A DNA stretch of 7,993 nucleotides from Pseudonocardiales bacterium (GTDB lineage: Bacteria > Actinomycetota > Actinomycetes > Mycobacteriales > Pseudonocardiaceae). Shown here one piece after another: positions 1 to 6,470 of the stretch; position 1 is the stretch's first letter; each line of letters opens with the position of its first letter. Below the pieces are notes generated by a model that worked only from the letters and a program-made list of their open reading frames with translations, was not told the DNA's origin and searched no databases. Where the stretch lies: positions 1 through 7,993 of the forward strand of contig JACDBJ010000423.1 of NCBI GenBank assembly GCA_013695005.1, read 5' to 3'. The position numbers were made by a program, and so were the translations under genes.

Positions 1-73
1 GGCGATCATCATGTCCATCTTCCGGTCCCGCCGCTCCGCCTCGATCGACGACGCCAACCTGCTGAAGTACTAG
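1..73 (+). CDS. nuoK: NADH-quinone oxidoreductase subunit K, C-terminal end (partial)
   Basis: Only the last 23 codons are present, read from base 2 to a TAG at 71-73. The visible peptide ends in DDANLLKY, which I recognise as the usual actinobacterial NuoK C-terminus (recalled, not searched). NuoK is a small three-helix membrane subunit of complex I that carries part of the central proton-transfer path. Its position directly upstream of nuoL matches the conserved nuoJ-K-L-M-N order, which supports the call despite the short fragment. The 5' part of the gene lies outside the window. Confidence 0.88.
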   Translation, partial: AIIMSIFRSRRSASIDDANLLKY

Positions 74-80
74 AGCTCCA

Positions 81-86
81 GAGGAG
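81..86 (+). promoter_or_regulatory. Shine-Dalgarno (GAGGAG) in the nuoK-nuoL gap
   Basis: GAGGAG lies 4 bases before a GTG at 91. It is the best ribosome-binding match in the nuoK-nuoL gap, but that GTG is out of frame with nuoL, and nuoL cannot be extended this far because of an in-frame TGA at 122-124. It may therefore serve the short ORF at 91-174 rather than nuoL directly. Confidence 0.45.
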
Positions 87-90
87 ACCC

Positions 91-174
91 GTGCGCGCCC
101 AGCTCCCCACCGGTGCCGCCCTGACCCCGGCACCGAGCCGGTCCCGGTCCTGGCGGGGTGAGAGCCGTGCCTGA
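91..174 (+). CDS. Possible 27-aa leader peptide ahead of nuoL
   Basis: A GTG at 91 preceded by GAGGAG opens a 27-codon frame ending at TGA 172-174. The peptide (VRAQLPTGAALTPAPSRS...) resembles nothing I know; it is Ala/Pro/Ser/Arg-rich with no membrane segment. Its stop lies 3-5 bases past the GTG at 167, a plausible nuoL start, and overlaps the nuoL frame. That layout would suit translational coupling, with ribosomes finishing the leader and restarting on nuoL. An 8-bp inverted repeat (111-118/128-135) sits inside the ORF. The alternative is chance: short open frames are common in GC-rich DNA, and the gap may be plain spacer. What I see is the frame, the Shine-Dalgarno and the overlap; translation is inferred. 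Confidence 0.25.
   Translation: MRAQLPTGAALTPAPSRSRSWRGESRA
111..135 (+). repeat. 8-bp inverted repeat (potential hairpin) in nuoK-nuoL spacer
   Basis: CGGTGCCG (111-118) and CGGCACCG (128-135) are perfect reverse complements around a 9-base loop. No T-tract follows, so this is not an intrinsic terminator. It lies between the Shine-Dalgarno at 81-86 and the nuoL start and could affect translation or mRNA stability. Confidence 0.5.
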
Positions 175-2104
175 GGTGGCCGCCGCGAGCGGGGTCGGCT
201 CGCTCGCGTGGTTGCTCGTCGCGCTGCCCGCCCTCGGCGGGCTGGTGCTGCTGGTGGGCGGCCGGCGTACCGACCGCTGGGGCCACCTGCTCGGCTGCGC
301 CACCATCATCGGGGCCTTCGTCGTCGGCGTGATGCTGTTCGCGCAGGCCTTCGGGCTGCCCGCCGACGCGCGCGTGTCAGAGCTCTCGGTCTACAACTGG
401 ATCCCGGTGCAGGCGCTGCAGGTCGACTTCGGCCTGCGCCTCGACCCGCTCTCGCTGACGTTCGTGCTGCTCATCACCGGCGTCGGCGGGCTGATCCACA
501 TCTACTCGATCGGCTACATGCGCGACGACCCCGGGCGTCGCCGCTTCTTCGGGCAGCTCAACCTGTTCGTCGCGGCGATGCTCACGCTCGTCCTCGCCGA
601 CAACTTCGTGGTGCTCTACCTCGGCTGGGAGGGTGTCGGCCTCGCGTCCTACCTGCTGATCGGCTGGTACTCCGGCCGACCGTCGGCGGCCACCGCGGCC
701 AAGAAGGCCTTCCTGATGAACCGCGTCGGCGACGTCGGCCTCGCACTGGCGATCTTCCTGATCTGGAGCGAGCTGGGCACAGTCCAGTTCACCGAGGTGT
801 TCGCCAGGATCGGCCAGGTCAGCGCCCCCGTGCTGGTGGCGATCACCGTGCTGCTGCTGCTCGGCGCGTGCGGCAAGTCGGGCCAGTTCCCGCTGCAGTC
901 CTGGTTGCCCGACGCCATGGAGGGCCCGACCCCGGTGTCGGCGCTGATCCACGCCGCAACCATGGTCACCGCGGGCGTGTACCTCATCGCCCGCTGCGCG
1001 CCGATCTACAACCTGACCGAGACCGGCCGGCTGGTGGTGGCCGGCATCGGCGCGATCACCCTGCTGATCGGCGCGATCGTCGGCTGCGCGTACGACGACA
1101 TCAAGAAGGTGCTCGCCTACTCCACGGTGAGCCAGATCGGCTACATGTTTCTCGCTGTCGGCCTGGGACCGTTCGGGTACGCGCTGGGGATCTTCCATCT
1201 GCTGACCCACGGCTTCTTCAAGGCGACGCTGTTCCTCGGCGCAGGCTCGGTGATGCACGCGATGCACGACGAGGTCGACATGCGCCGCTTCGGTGGGCTG
1301 CGCAAGGCCATGCCGATCACGTTCGTCACGTTCACCGCCGGTTACCTGGCGATCATCGGGTTCCCGTTCCTCTCCGGTTACTTCTCCAAGGACGCGATCA
1401 TCGTCGCGGCGTTCGAGCAGTCCGGCTGGCAGGGTGTGACGTTCGGCGGGATCGCGCTGCTCGGCGTCGGGCTCACCGCGTTCTACATGACCCGTCTGAT
1501 GATCATGACGTTCTTCGGGGAGCCACGCTGGCAGCAGCTGCGCACCCCGGACGGCAACGAGTACCACCCGCACGAGTCGCCGGCCGTCATGACCATCCCG
1601 ATGATCGTGCTCGCGCTCGGCTCGGTAGGCGCCGGCTACCTGCTGGTGACCAATGACGCCCTGTTCGGCTGGCTGGAGCCGTCGGTGGGTGAGCTGGAGG
1701 TGAGCGCGGCGGGTCTGGTCGCGCACTCCACGGTGTCCATTCTGACCGTCCTGGTCGCCGCGCTCGGCGTGCTGCTGGCCTACCTGCTGGTGGCGCGCCG
1801 ACCGGTGCCGGTGGAGCGTCCCCAGCAGGTGTCGTTCCCGGTGCGCGCCGCCCGCGCCGACCTGTTCGCCAACTCGATCAACGAGGCGTTGGTGGCCCGG
1901 CCGGGCACCTGGCTGGCCAGGGCGCTGGTCTATCTCGACAACAAGGGCGTGGACGGGCTGGTCAACGGCATCGCCGCCCTGCTCGGCGGTGCCTCAGGTC
2001 GGCTGCGCCGGGTGCAGACCGGCTTCGTCCGGTCCTATGCGCTCACCATGCTGGGCGGCTCGATCCTCGTGGTCGCCGCCCTGCTGGCGGTGAGGTTCAT
2101 ATGA
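158..2104 (+). CDS. nuoL: NADH-quinone oxidoreductase subunit L (complex I antiporter-like subunit)
   Basis: NuoL is the distal proton-pumping subunit of complex I, with about 16 membrane helices plus the long lateral helix that braces NuoM and NuoN. The 648 residues match the usual length. Expected proton-channel residues are visible: Glu158 in GWEGVG, Lys240 in CGKSGQ, His265 in ALIHAA, Lys316/Lys317 in DDIKK, His347/His351/Lys355 in HLLTHGFFK, and Lys411-Asp412 in FSKD. The tail from about residue 565, with a hydrophobic segment at 630-645, fits the lateral helix and final anchor. An in-frame TGA at 122-124 limits the start to GTG 158, 167 or 176. GTG 158 has a poor Shine-Dalgarno; GTG 167 follows GGGGTGAG and may be the true start (645 aa). 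The first helix begins near residue 15 either way. The gene is between nuoK and nuoM, separated from nuoM by a 166-bp gap containing tandem repeats. Confidence 0.97.
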   Translation: MRAVPEVAAASGVGSLAWLLVALPALGGLVLLVGGRRTDRWGHLLGCATIIGAFVVGVMLFAQAFGLPADARVSELSVYNWIPVQALQVDFGLRLDPLSLTFVLLITGVGGLIHIYSIGYMRDDPGRRRFFGQLNLFVAAMLTLVLADNFVVLYLGWEGVGLASYLLIGWYSGRPSAATAAKKAFLMNRVGDVGLALAIFLIWSELGTVQFTEVFARIGQVSAPVLVAITVLLLLGACGKSGQFPLQSWLPDAMEGPTPVSALIHAATMVTAGVYLIARCAPIYNLTETGRLVVAGIGAITLLIGAIVGCAYDDIKKVLAYSTVSQIGYMFLAVGLGPFGYALGIFHLLTHGFFKATLFLGAGSVMHAMHDEVDMRRFGGLRKAMPITFVTFTAGYLAIIGFPFLSGYFSKDAIIVAAFEQSGWQGVTFGGIALLGVGLTAFYMTRLMIMTFFGEPRWQQLRTPDGNEYHPHESPAVMTIPMIVLALGSVGAGYLLVTNDALFGWLEPSVGELEVSAAGLVAHSTVSILTVLVAALGVLLAYLLVARRPVPVERPQQVSFPVRAARADLFANSINEALVARPGTWLARALVYLDNKGVDGLVNGIAALLGGASGRLRRVQTGFVRSYALTMLGGSILVVAALLAVRFI

Positions 2105-2123
2105 CCGCCCACTCCGTCGCCCA

Positions 2124-2207
2124 CCGGCCCCCGAACCGCCATTTGACTCCAAACTGCGGGGGTGGCCGGCCCCCGAACCGCCATTTGACTCCAAACTGCG
2201 GGGGTGG
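2124..2207 (+). repeat. Two perfect tandem copies of a 42-bp hairpin-forming unit between nuoL and nuoM
   Basis: Copies at 2124-2165 and 2166-2207 are identical base for base and directly abut. Each unit contains an inverted repeat: CCGC-(CA)-TTTG, loop ACTC, CAAA-(CT)-GCGG, giving hairpins at 2136-2159 and 2178-2201. Outside these, CCCCCG and CGGGGG can pair as an alternative stem, and the CCGG opening the second copy can close the stem of the first. The AT-richer core TTTGACTCCAAA stands out from its very GC-rich surroundings. The nuoL-nuoM gap is 166 bp, whereas nuoM and nuoN overlap by 4 bases. The element may be a REP-like intercistronic repeat, an mRNA stability or processing element, or a recent local duplication. 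No T-tract follows, so it is not an obvious terminator. Confidence 0.93.
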
Positions 2208-2217
2208 GTGGTCTGCG

Positions 2218-2231
2218 GCGGCCGCGGCCGC
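2218..2231. repeat. 14-bp perfect palindrome in nuoL-nuoM spacer
   Basis: GCGGCCGCGGCCGC reads the same on both strands and comprises two overlapping GCGGCCGC octamers. It is 10 bp after the tandem repeats and 40 bp before nuoM. In such GC-rich DNA it may be chance, though it adds to the secondary structure of this spacer. Confidence 0.5.
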
Positions 2232-2257
2232 GCCGACTGGTCCTGACCGAACTTCCG

Positions 2258-2263
2258 CGGAGG
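2258..2263 (+). promoter_or_regulatory. nuoM ribosome-binding site
   Basis: CGGAGG lies 7 bases before GTG 2271. This good Shine-Dalgarno fixes the nuoM start and shows that nuoM can be translated independently of nuoL despite the long structured gap. Confidence 0.75.
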
Positions 2264-2270
2264 CGGGCAC

Positions 2271-3875
2271 GTGAACCTGTTGCTGCTCTCCCTGCTGGTG
2301 CTGCCGTTCGTCGGCGCGCTCGCGGTGGCTCCGCTGCGCAACAGCGCGGTCGCGGCCCGGCGCGTCGCGCTGCTGTTCGCGCTGGCCGAGCTGGCGCTGG
2401 CCGTGGTTACCTGGTTCTCCTACTCGGTGGCCACGGCTGCCACCCAACGCTTCCAGCTCGAGTTTGACGTCACGTGGATCCCGTCGTTCGGTACCCGGTT
2501 TAGCCTCGGGGTGGACGGCATCGCGCTGGTGCTGATCGCCCTGACCGCGGTGATCGTGCCGGTCGTCATGGGCTTCTCCTGGGAGGAGAAGCTGCCCGAG
2601 GGGCGCAGCGTCGCCGGGTTCTTCGCGCTGCTGCTGGGCACCCAGTCGCTGCTGGTCGGGGTGTTCGCCGCCACCGACGTCTTCCTGTTCTACGTGTTCT
2701 TCGAGGCCATGCTGGTGCCGATGTACTTCATGATCGGCCGGTTCGGCGGTCCGAAGCGGCAGTACGCAGCGGTGAAGTTCTTCCTGTACTCGCTGCTCGG
2801 CGGCCTGATTATGCTGGCGGCCGTTATCGGCCTCTACGTCGCATCGGCCGACCGGCTGCCCGCGGGTACCTTCCGCTGGGCCGACCTGCAGGCGATCGCC
2901 GGCCAGATCCCCGAGTCCACCCAGATCCTGTTGTTCCTGGGCTTCTTCCTGGCGTTCGCCATCAAGGCGCCGCTGGTGCCGTTCCACACGTGGCTCCCCG
3001 ACGCCGCCGCGGAGGCCCCGGTAGGCGCGGGCGTGCTGCTGGTCGGCGTGCTGGACAAGGTCGGCATCTTCGGCTTCTTGCGGTACTGCCTGCCGCTGTT
3101 TCCGGCCGCCAGCAAGACGCTCGCGCCGCTCGTGCTCACCCTCGCCGTCATCGGCATCCTCTACGGCGCGCTGCTCGCGGTCATGCAGACCGACATGAAG
3201 CGGTTCGTGGCGTACACCTCGATCGCGCACTTCGGGTTCATCGCGCTGGGCGTGTTCGCCTTCTCCACCCAAGCGCAGTCCGGCGCGGCGCTCTACATGG
3301 TCAACCACGGGATCACGACCGGGATGTTGTTCCTCGTCGTGGGCATGCTGATCGCCCGCGGCAACTCGCGGCTGGTCACCGACTACGGCGGAGTGGCCAA
3401 GATCGCGCCCGTGCTCGCCGGGACGTTCCTGCTGGCGGGGCTCGCCTCGCTCGCGCTACCCGGCACCAACTCGTTCGTCAGCGAGTTCCTCGTGTTGATC
3501 GGCTCGTTCCCGCGCGAGCCGGTGTTCACCACGCTGGCCACGATCGGGATCATCTTCGCCGCGCTGTACGTGCTGTGGATCTACCAGCGCACGATGACCG
3601 GGCCGCTGCGTGGTGACGGGGTGCTCGGTGGAGTCGCCGGCGTCGGTGGTGGCGCCGGACCGGGCACGGCGACCGCGCCGAGCATCGTCGCCGAGCGGGT
3701 GCGCACCCGGTTCAAGGATCTGTCGGGCCGCGAGATCGCCGTGCTCACCCCGCTGATCGTGCTGATCCTGGTGCTCGGGTTCTACCCGGCGCCGGTGCTC
3801 GACGTGATCGACCCGTCGGTGGTGTCCACCATGAACGAGGTCGGCCTGACCGACCCGGTCGGAGGTATCAGGTGA
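2271..3875 (+). CDS. nuoM: NADH-quinone oxidoreductase subunit M (complex I antiporter-like subunit)
   Basis: NuoM is the middle of the three antiporter-like proton-pumping subunits of complex I. At 534 residues it is slightly longer than the roughly 510 typical of E. coli. Channel residues are in place: Glu145 in FFEAMLVP, Lys232 in IKAPLVPFH with His239, Lys310 in QTDMKRF, His320 in SIAHFG, His346 in VNHGI, and Glu405 in FVSEF. Together they identify NuoM rather than NuoN or an Mrp antiporter subunit. The GTG start follows CGGAGG by 7 bases, and the N-terminus goes straight into the first helix. Residues 444-482, between the last two helices, form an expanded Gly/Ala-rich loop (GVLGGVAGVGGGAGPG) that appears longer than in well-known homologues. 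The stop overlaps the nuoN start (GTGA, 3872-3875), implying translational coupling. Confidence 0.97.
   Translation: MNLLLLSLLVLPFVGALAVAPLRNSAVAARRVALLFALAELALAVVTWFSYSVATAATQRFQLEFDVTWIPSFGTRFSLGVDGIALVLIALTAVIVPVVMGFSWEEKLPEGRSVAGFFALLLGTQSLLVGVFAATDVFLFYVFFEAMLVPMYFMIGRFGGPKRQYAAVKFFLYSLLGGLIMLAAVIGLYVASADRLPAGTFRWADLQAIAGQIPESTQILLFLGFFLAFAIKAPLVPFHTWLPDAAAEAPVGAGVLLVGVLDKVGIFGFLRYCLPLFPAASKTLAPLVLTLAVIGILYGALLAVMQTDMKRFVAYTSIAHFGFIALGVFAFSTQAQSGAALYMVNHGITTGMLFLVVGMLIARGNSRLVTDYGGVAKIAPVLAGTFLLAGLASLALPGTNSFVSEFLVLIGSFPREPVFTTLATIGIIFAALYVLWIYQRTMTGPLRGDGVLGGVAGVGGGAGPGTATAPSIVAERVRTRFKDLSGREIAVLTPLIVLILVLGFYPAPVLDVIDPSVVSTMNEVGLTDPVGGIR
3861..3865 (+). promoter_or_regulatory. nuoN ribosome-binding site inside nuoM
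   Basis: GGAGG, within the last codons of nuoM, lies 6 bases before the nuoN GTG at 3872. It supports that start and the 4-base nuoM/nuoN overlap. Confidence 0.75.
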
Positions 3876-5461
3876 GCGTCCTGCCGATGTTGGCTCAGGC
3901 CGAGCCGCCGTTGGTGTTCCCGACGGTCGACTACGGCGCGATCGGGCCGATGCTGATCGTGCTGGGCGCGGCGTGCATCTCCGTGCTGGTCGAGGCGCTG
4001 GCGCCGCGGCATCAGCGCTGGTCGATCCAGGTGGCGTTGACGCTGGCGACGCTGGCCGGTGCCGGCATCGCGCTGGTCGGCTACGCGGGCGGCTCGCCGG
4101 AGCCCACCACGACGCTGGCCGGCACGCTGGCCGTCGACCAGCCCACGCTGTTCCTGTGGGGCACGCTGCTCGCCCTCGGGCTGGGCAGCATCCTGCTGAT
4201 CGCGGACCGCTCGGTGGAACCGGGCGGCCAGTTCGTCTCCACCGGCCCGGAAGCCAGCGGCTCTCGCGCCGCCGAAGGGTCCGGCGCGGGTGCGGTCGGC
4301 ACCACGACCGTCACCCAGATGCAGACCGAGGTCTTCCCGCTGACGCTCTTCGCGCTCGGCGGCATGATGGCCTTCTGCGCCGCAAACGACCTGCTGACGA
4401 TGTTCGTCGCGCTCGAAGTGCTCAGCCTGCCGCTATACCTGATGTGCGGCCTGGCCCGCCGACGCAGGCTGCTGTCGCAGGAAGCGGCGGTGAAGTACTT
4501 CCTGCTCGGGGCGTTCGCCTCGGCGTTCTTCCTCTACGGCCTTGCGCTGCTCTTCGGCTACGCCGGCTCGGTGAAGCTCTCCGCGATCTCGGTCGCGGCC
4601 GCCGGCACCGACCGCTCCGACACCTTGCTTCTCGGCGGGCTGGCGCTGCTGGTCGTGGGGTTGCTGTTCAAGGCATCCGTCGGTCCGTTCCACGCGTGGA
4701 CGCCCGACGTCTACCAGGGTGCGCCGACGCCCGTGACGGCGTTCATGGCGGCGTGCACCAAGGTCGCTGCGTTCGGCGCGATCCTGCGGGTGCTCACGGT
4801 CGGGTTCGGCACCATCCGCTGGGAGTGGCGCGGGGTGCTGTGGGCGGTGGCGGTGGCCTCGATGGTCATCGGGGCAGTGATCGGGCTGACCCAGACCGAC
4901 GTCAAGCGGATGATCGCGTACTCGTCGATCGCGCACGCCGGCTTCATCCTGCTCGGCGCGATCGCGATCACGCCGCAGGGGCTGTCCGGCACGCTGTTCT
5001 ACCTGCTCGCGTACGGTTTCACCACGCTGGCGATCTTCGGGGTGGTGAGCCTGGTGCGCACCGCCGACGGCGAGGCCACCCACCTGTCGCAATGGGCCGG
5101 GCTGGCGAAGCGCTCACCGCTGGTCGCGGGCGTGATGGCGTTCCTGCTGCTCGCGCTCGCCGGGCTGCCGCTGACCAGTGGCTTCACGGCGAAGTTCGCG
5201 GTGTTCTCCGCGGCGCTGTCCGACGGGATGGCCCCGCTGGTCGTCGTCGCGCTGGTGGCCAGCGCGGTCGCGGCGTTCTTCTACCTGCGCGTCATTGTGT
5301 TGATGTACTTCAGCGAGCCTGCGCCGGACGGCCCGACCGTCGTCCTGCCCGGCGCGTTCACCACCGCGGCGATCACGATCGGCGTGCTCGTGACACTGCT
5401 TTTGGGGATCCTGCCGGCGGTGGCCTTGGATTGGGCCGCCGGGGGCACGTTCGTAAGCTGA
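3872..5461 (+). CDS. nuoN: NADH-quinone oxidoreductase subunit N (complex I antiporter-like subunit)
   Basis: NuoN is the antiporter-like subunit nearest the quinone-proximal end of the complex I membrane arm. The 529 residues contain the family landmarks: Glu182 in LEVLSLPLYL, Lys208 in AAVKYF, Lys267 in LLFKASVGPFH followed by WTPDVYQGAPTPV, Lys345 in QTDVKRM, His355 in SIAHAG, and Lys441 in FTAKF. The E-K-K-K set matches the proposed proton path of E. coli NuoN. The start is GTG 3872, overlapping the nuoM stop and preceded by GGAGG. Residues 113-150 form a low-complexity Gly/Ser/Ala loop between an N-terminal helix and the conserved QTEVFPLTLF segment. From memory, actinobacterial NuoN proteins often carry a variable insert here. 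The stop TGA (5459-5461) is 4 bases before the next start, so the operon very likely continues into the polyprenyl synthase. Confidence 0.97.
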   Translation: MSVLPMLAQAEPPLVFPTVDYGAIGPMLIVLGAACISVLVEALAPRHQRWSIQVALTLATLAGAGIALVGYAGGSPEPTTTLAGTLAVDQPTLFLWGTLLALGLGSILLIADRSVEPGGQFVSTGPEASGSRAAEGSGAGAVGTTTVTQMQTEVFPLTLFALGGMMAFCAANDLLTMFVALEVLSLPLYLMCGLARRRRLLSQEAAVKYFLLGAFASAFFLYGLALLFGYAGSVKLSAISVAAAGTDRSDTLLLGGLALLVVGLLFKASVGPFHAWTPDVYQGAPTPVTAFMAACTKVAAFGAILRVLTVGFGTIRWEWRGVLWAVAVASMVIGAVIGLTQTDVKRMIAYSSIAHAGFILLGAIAITPQGLSGTLFYLLAYGFTTLAIFGVVSLVRTADGEATHLSQWAGLAKRSPLVAGVMAFLLLALAGLPLTSGFTAKFAVFSAALSDGMAPLVVVALVASAVAAFFYLRVIVLMYFSEPAPDGPTVVLPGAFTTAAITIGVLVTLLLGILPAVALDWAAGGTFVS

Positions 5462-5465
5462 TCCG

Positions 5466-6470
5466 GTGAGCGAAACGTCCTACCAGCTCGGCATCGAGCT
5501 GGCCGACCCGAAGCTGGCGGCCACCATCGAGGCCGGGCTGGGTCGGGTGGAGGAGCTGATGCACCGCGAGGTGCACAGCGACGACCGCTTCGTCAGCGAG
5601 ACCTCGCTGCACCTCATCGACGCCGGCGGCAAGCGGTTCCGCCCGCTGTTCACGCTGCTGGCCGGCCAGTTCGGCCCCGACCCCGACGCCCCCGAGGTCG
5701 TCACGGCCGCCGTGGTCGTCGAGCTCATCCACCTCGCGACGCTGTACCACGACGACGTGATGGACTCCGCCACGATGCGCCGCGGGGCGGAGAGCGCCAA
5801 CGCGCGCTGGGACAACACGGTCGCGATCCTCACCGGCGACTACCTGTTCGCGCACGCGTCGCGGCTGGTAGCCGACCTCGGCCCGGACGCGGTCAGGATC
5901 ATCGCCAACACGTTCGCCGAGCTGGTCACCGGTCAGATGCGGGAGACCAGGGCGCTGCGCCCGGACGAGGACCCGGTGGAGCACTACCTCACTGTCGTCG
6001 CGGAGAAGACCGGTTCGCTGATCGCCACCGCCGGTCGCTACGGGGCGATGTTCTCCGGCTGCAGCCCCGAGCAGGTGGCGGCGTTGCGCAGCTTCGGCGA
6101 GACGATCGGGATGGCGTTTCAGGTCTCCGACGATGTGATCGACATCGACTCGCCGGAGGAGCGGTCGGGCAAGGTACCGGGCACCGACCTACGGGAAGGC
6201 GTCCGCACGCTGCCGATGCTGTACGCGCTGGCCGAGGACGGCCCGTCGACCGGGCGGCTGGGTGAGCTGCTGGCCGGCCCGCTGACCGACAACGCGCTGG
6301 TGGCGGAGGCGCTTGGCCTGCTGCGTGCGGGCAGCGGGTTGGCGCGGGCGCGGCAGGCGTTGCAGGGCTACAGCGAGCACGCCCGGTCACAGCTGGTGGA
6401 GCTTCCGGGCGGTCCGGCGCGCGACGCGCTCGCGAGCCTCACCCACTACGTCGTCGAGCGCACCGGCTAA
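5466..6470 (+). CDS. Long-chain polyprenyl diphosphate synthase (probable menaquinone side-chain synthase)
   Basis: This is a trans-isoprenyl diphosphate synthase of 334 residues. It adds isopentenyl diphosphate units to an allylic primer. Motifs in order: GGKRFRP (54-60), first Asp-rich motif DDVMD (96-100), KTGSL (181-185), second Asp-rich motif DDVID (222-226) and GTDLREG (239-245). All magnesium-binding aspartates are intact, so it should be active. The residues 4 and 5 positions before the first Asp-rich motif are Thr92 and Ala91. Both are small rather than aromatic, which in this family indicates products longer than C15-C20, such as hepta- to nonaprenyl chains. Placement 4 bases after nuoN suggests co-transcription with complex I and a role in menaquinone tails; that role is inferred. 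GTG 5466 is the only near start; no clear Shine-Dalgarno precedes it, so translation may depend on coupling to nuoN. Its TAA overlaps the rarD stop on the other strand. It resembles HepT/IspB/GrcC proteins, but the exact chain length cannot be read from sequence. Confidence 0.93.
   Translation: MSETSYQLGIELADPKLAATIEAGLGRVEELMHREVHSDDRFVSETSLHLIDAGGKRFRPLFTLLAGQFGPDPDAPEVVTAAVVVELIHLATLYHDDVMDSATMRRGAESANARWDNTVAILTGDYLFAHASRLVADLGPDAVRIIANTFAELVTGQMRETRALRPDEDPVEHYLTVVAEKTGSLIATAGRYGAMFSGCSPEQVAALRSFGETIGMAFQVSDDVIDIDSPEERSGKVPGTDLREGVRTLPMLYALAEDGPSTGRLGELLAGPLTDNALVAEALGLLRAGSGLARARQALQGYSEHARSQLVELPGGPARDALASLTHYVVERTG

Noticed and set aside
377..1726. 449-codon open frame on the - strand opposite nuoL
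   Set aside because: The product is Arg/His/Gln/Asp-rich with no recognisable motifs. It is a typical shadow frame of a high-GC membrane-protein gene, and nuoL on the other strand has all its catalytic residues.
2124..2207. Tandem repeat as a CRISPR array or intrinsic terminator
   Set aside because: Two directly abutting copies have no spacers, which excludes CRISPR. The hairpins lack a following T-tract, and the next gene of the same operon lies downstream.
2097..3308. 403-codon - strand frame opposite nuoM, running through the tandem repeats
   Set aside because: Composition is charged and low-complexity, as expected of an antisense shadow. The repeated peptide in it merely reflects the 42-bp DNA repeat.
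3973..5469. 498-codon + strand frame inside nuoN
   Set aside because: It is an Arg/Ala/Gly-rich alternate-frame translation with no membrane helices or motifs, whereas the nuoN frame is clearly conserved.
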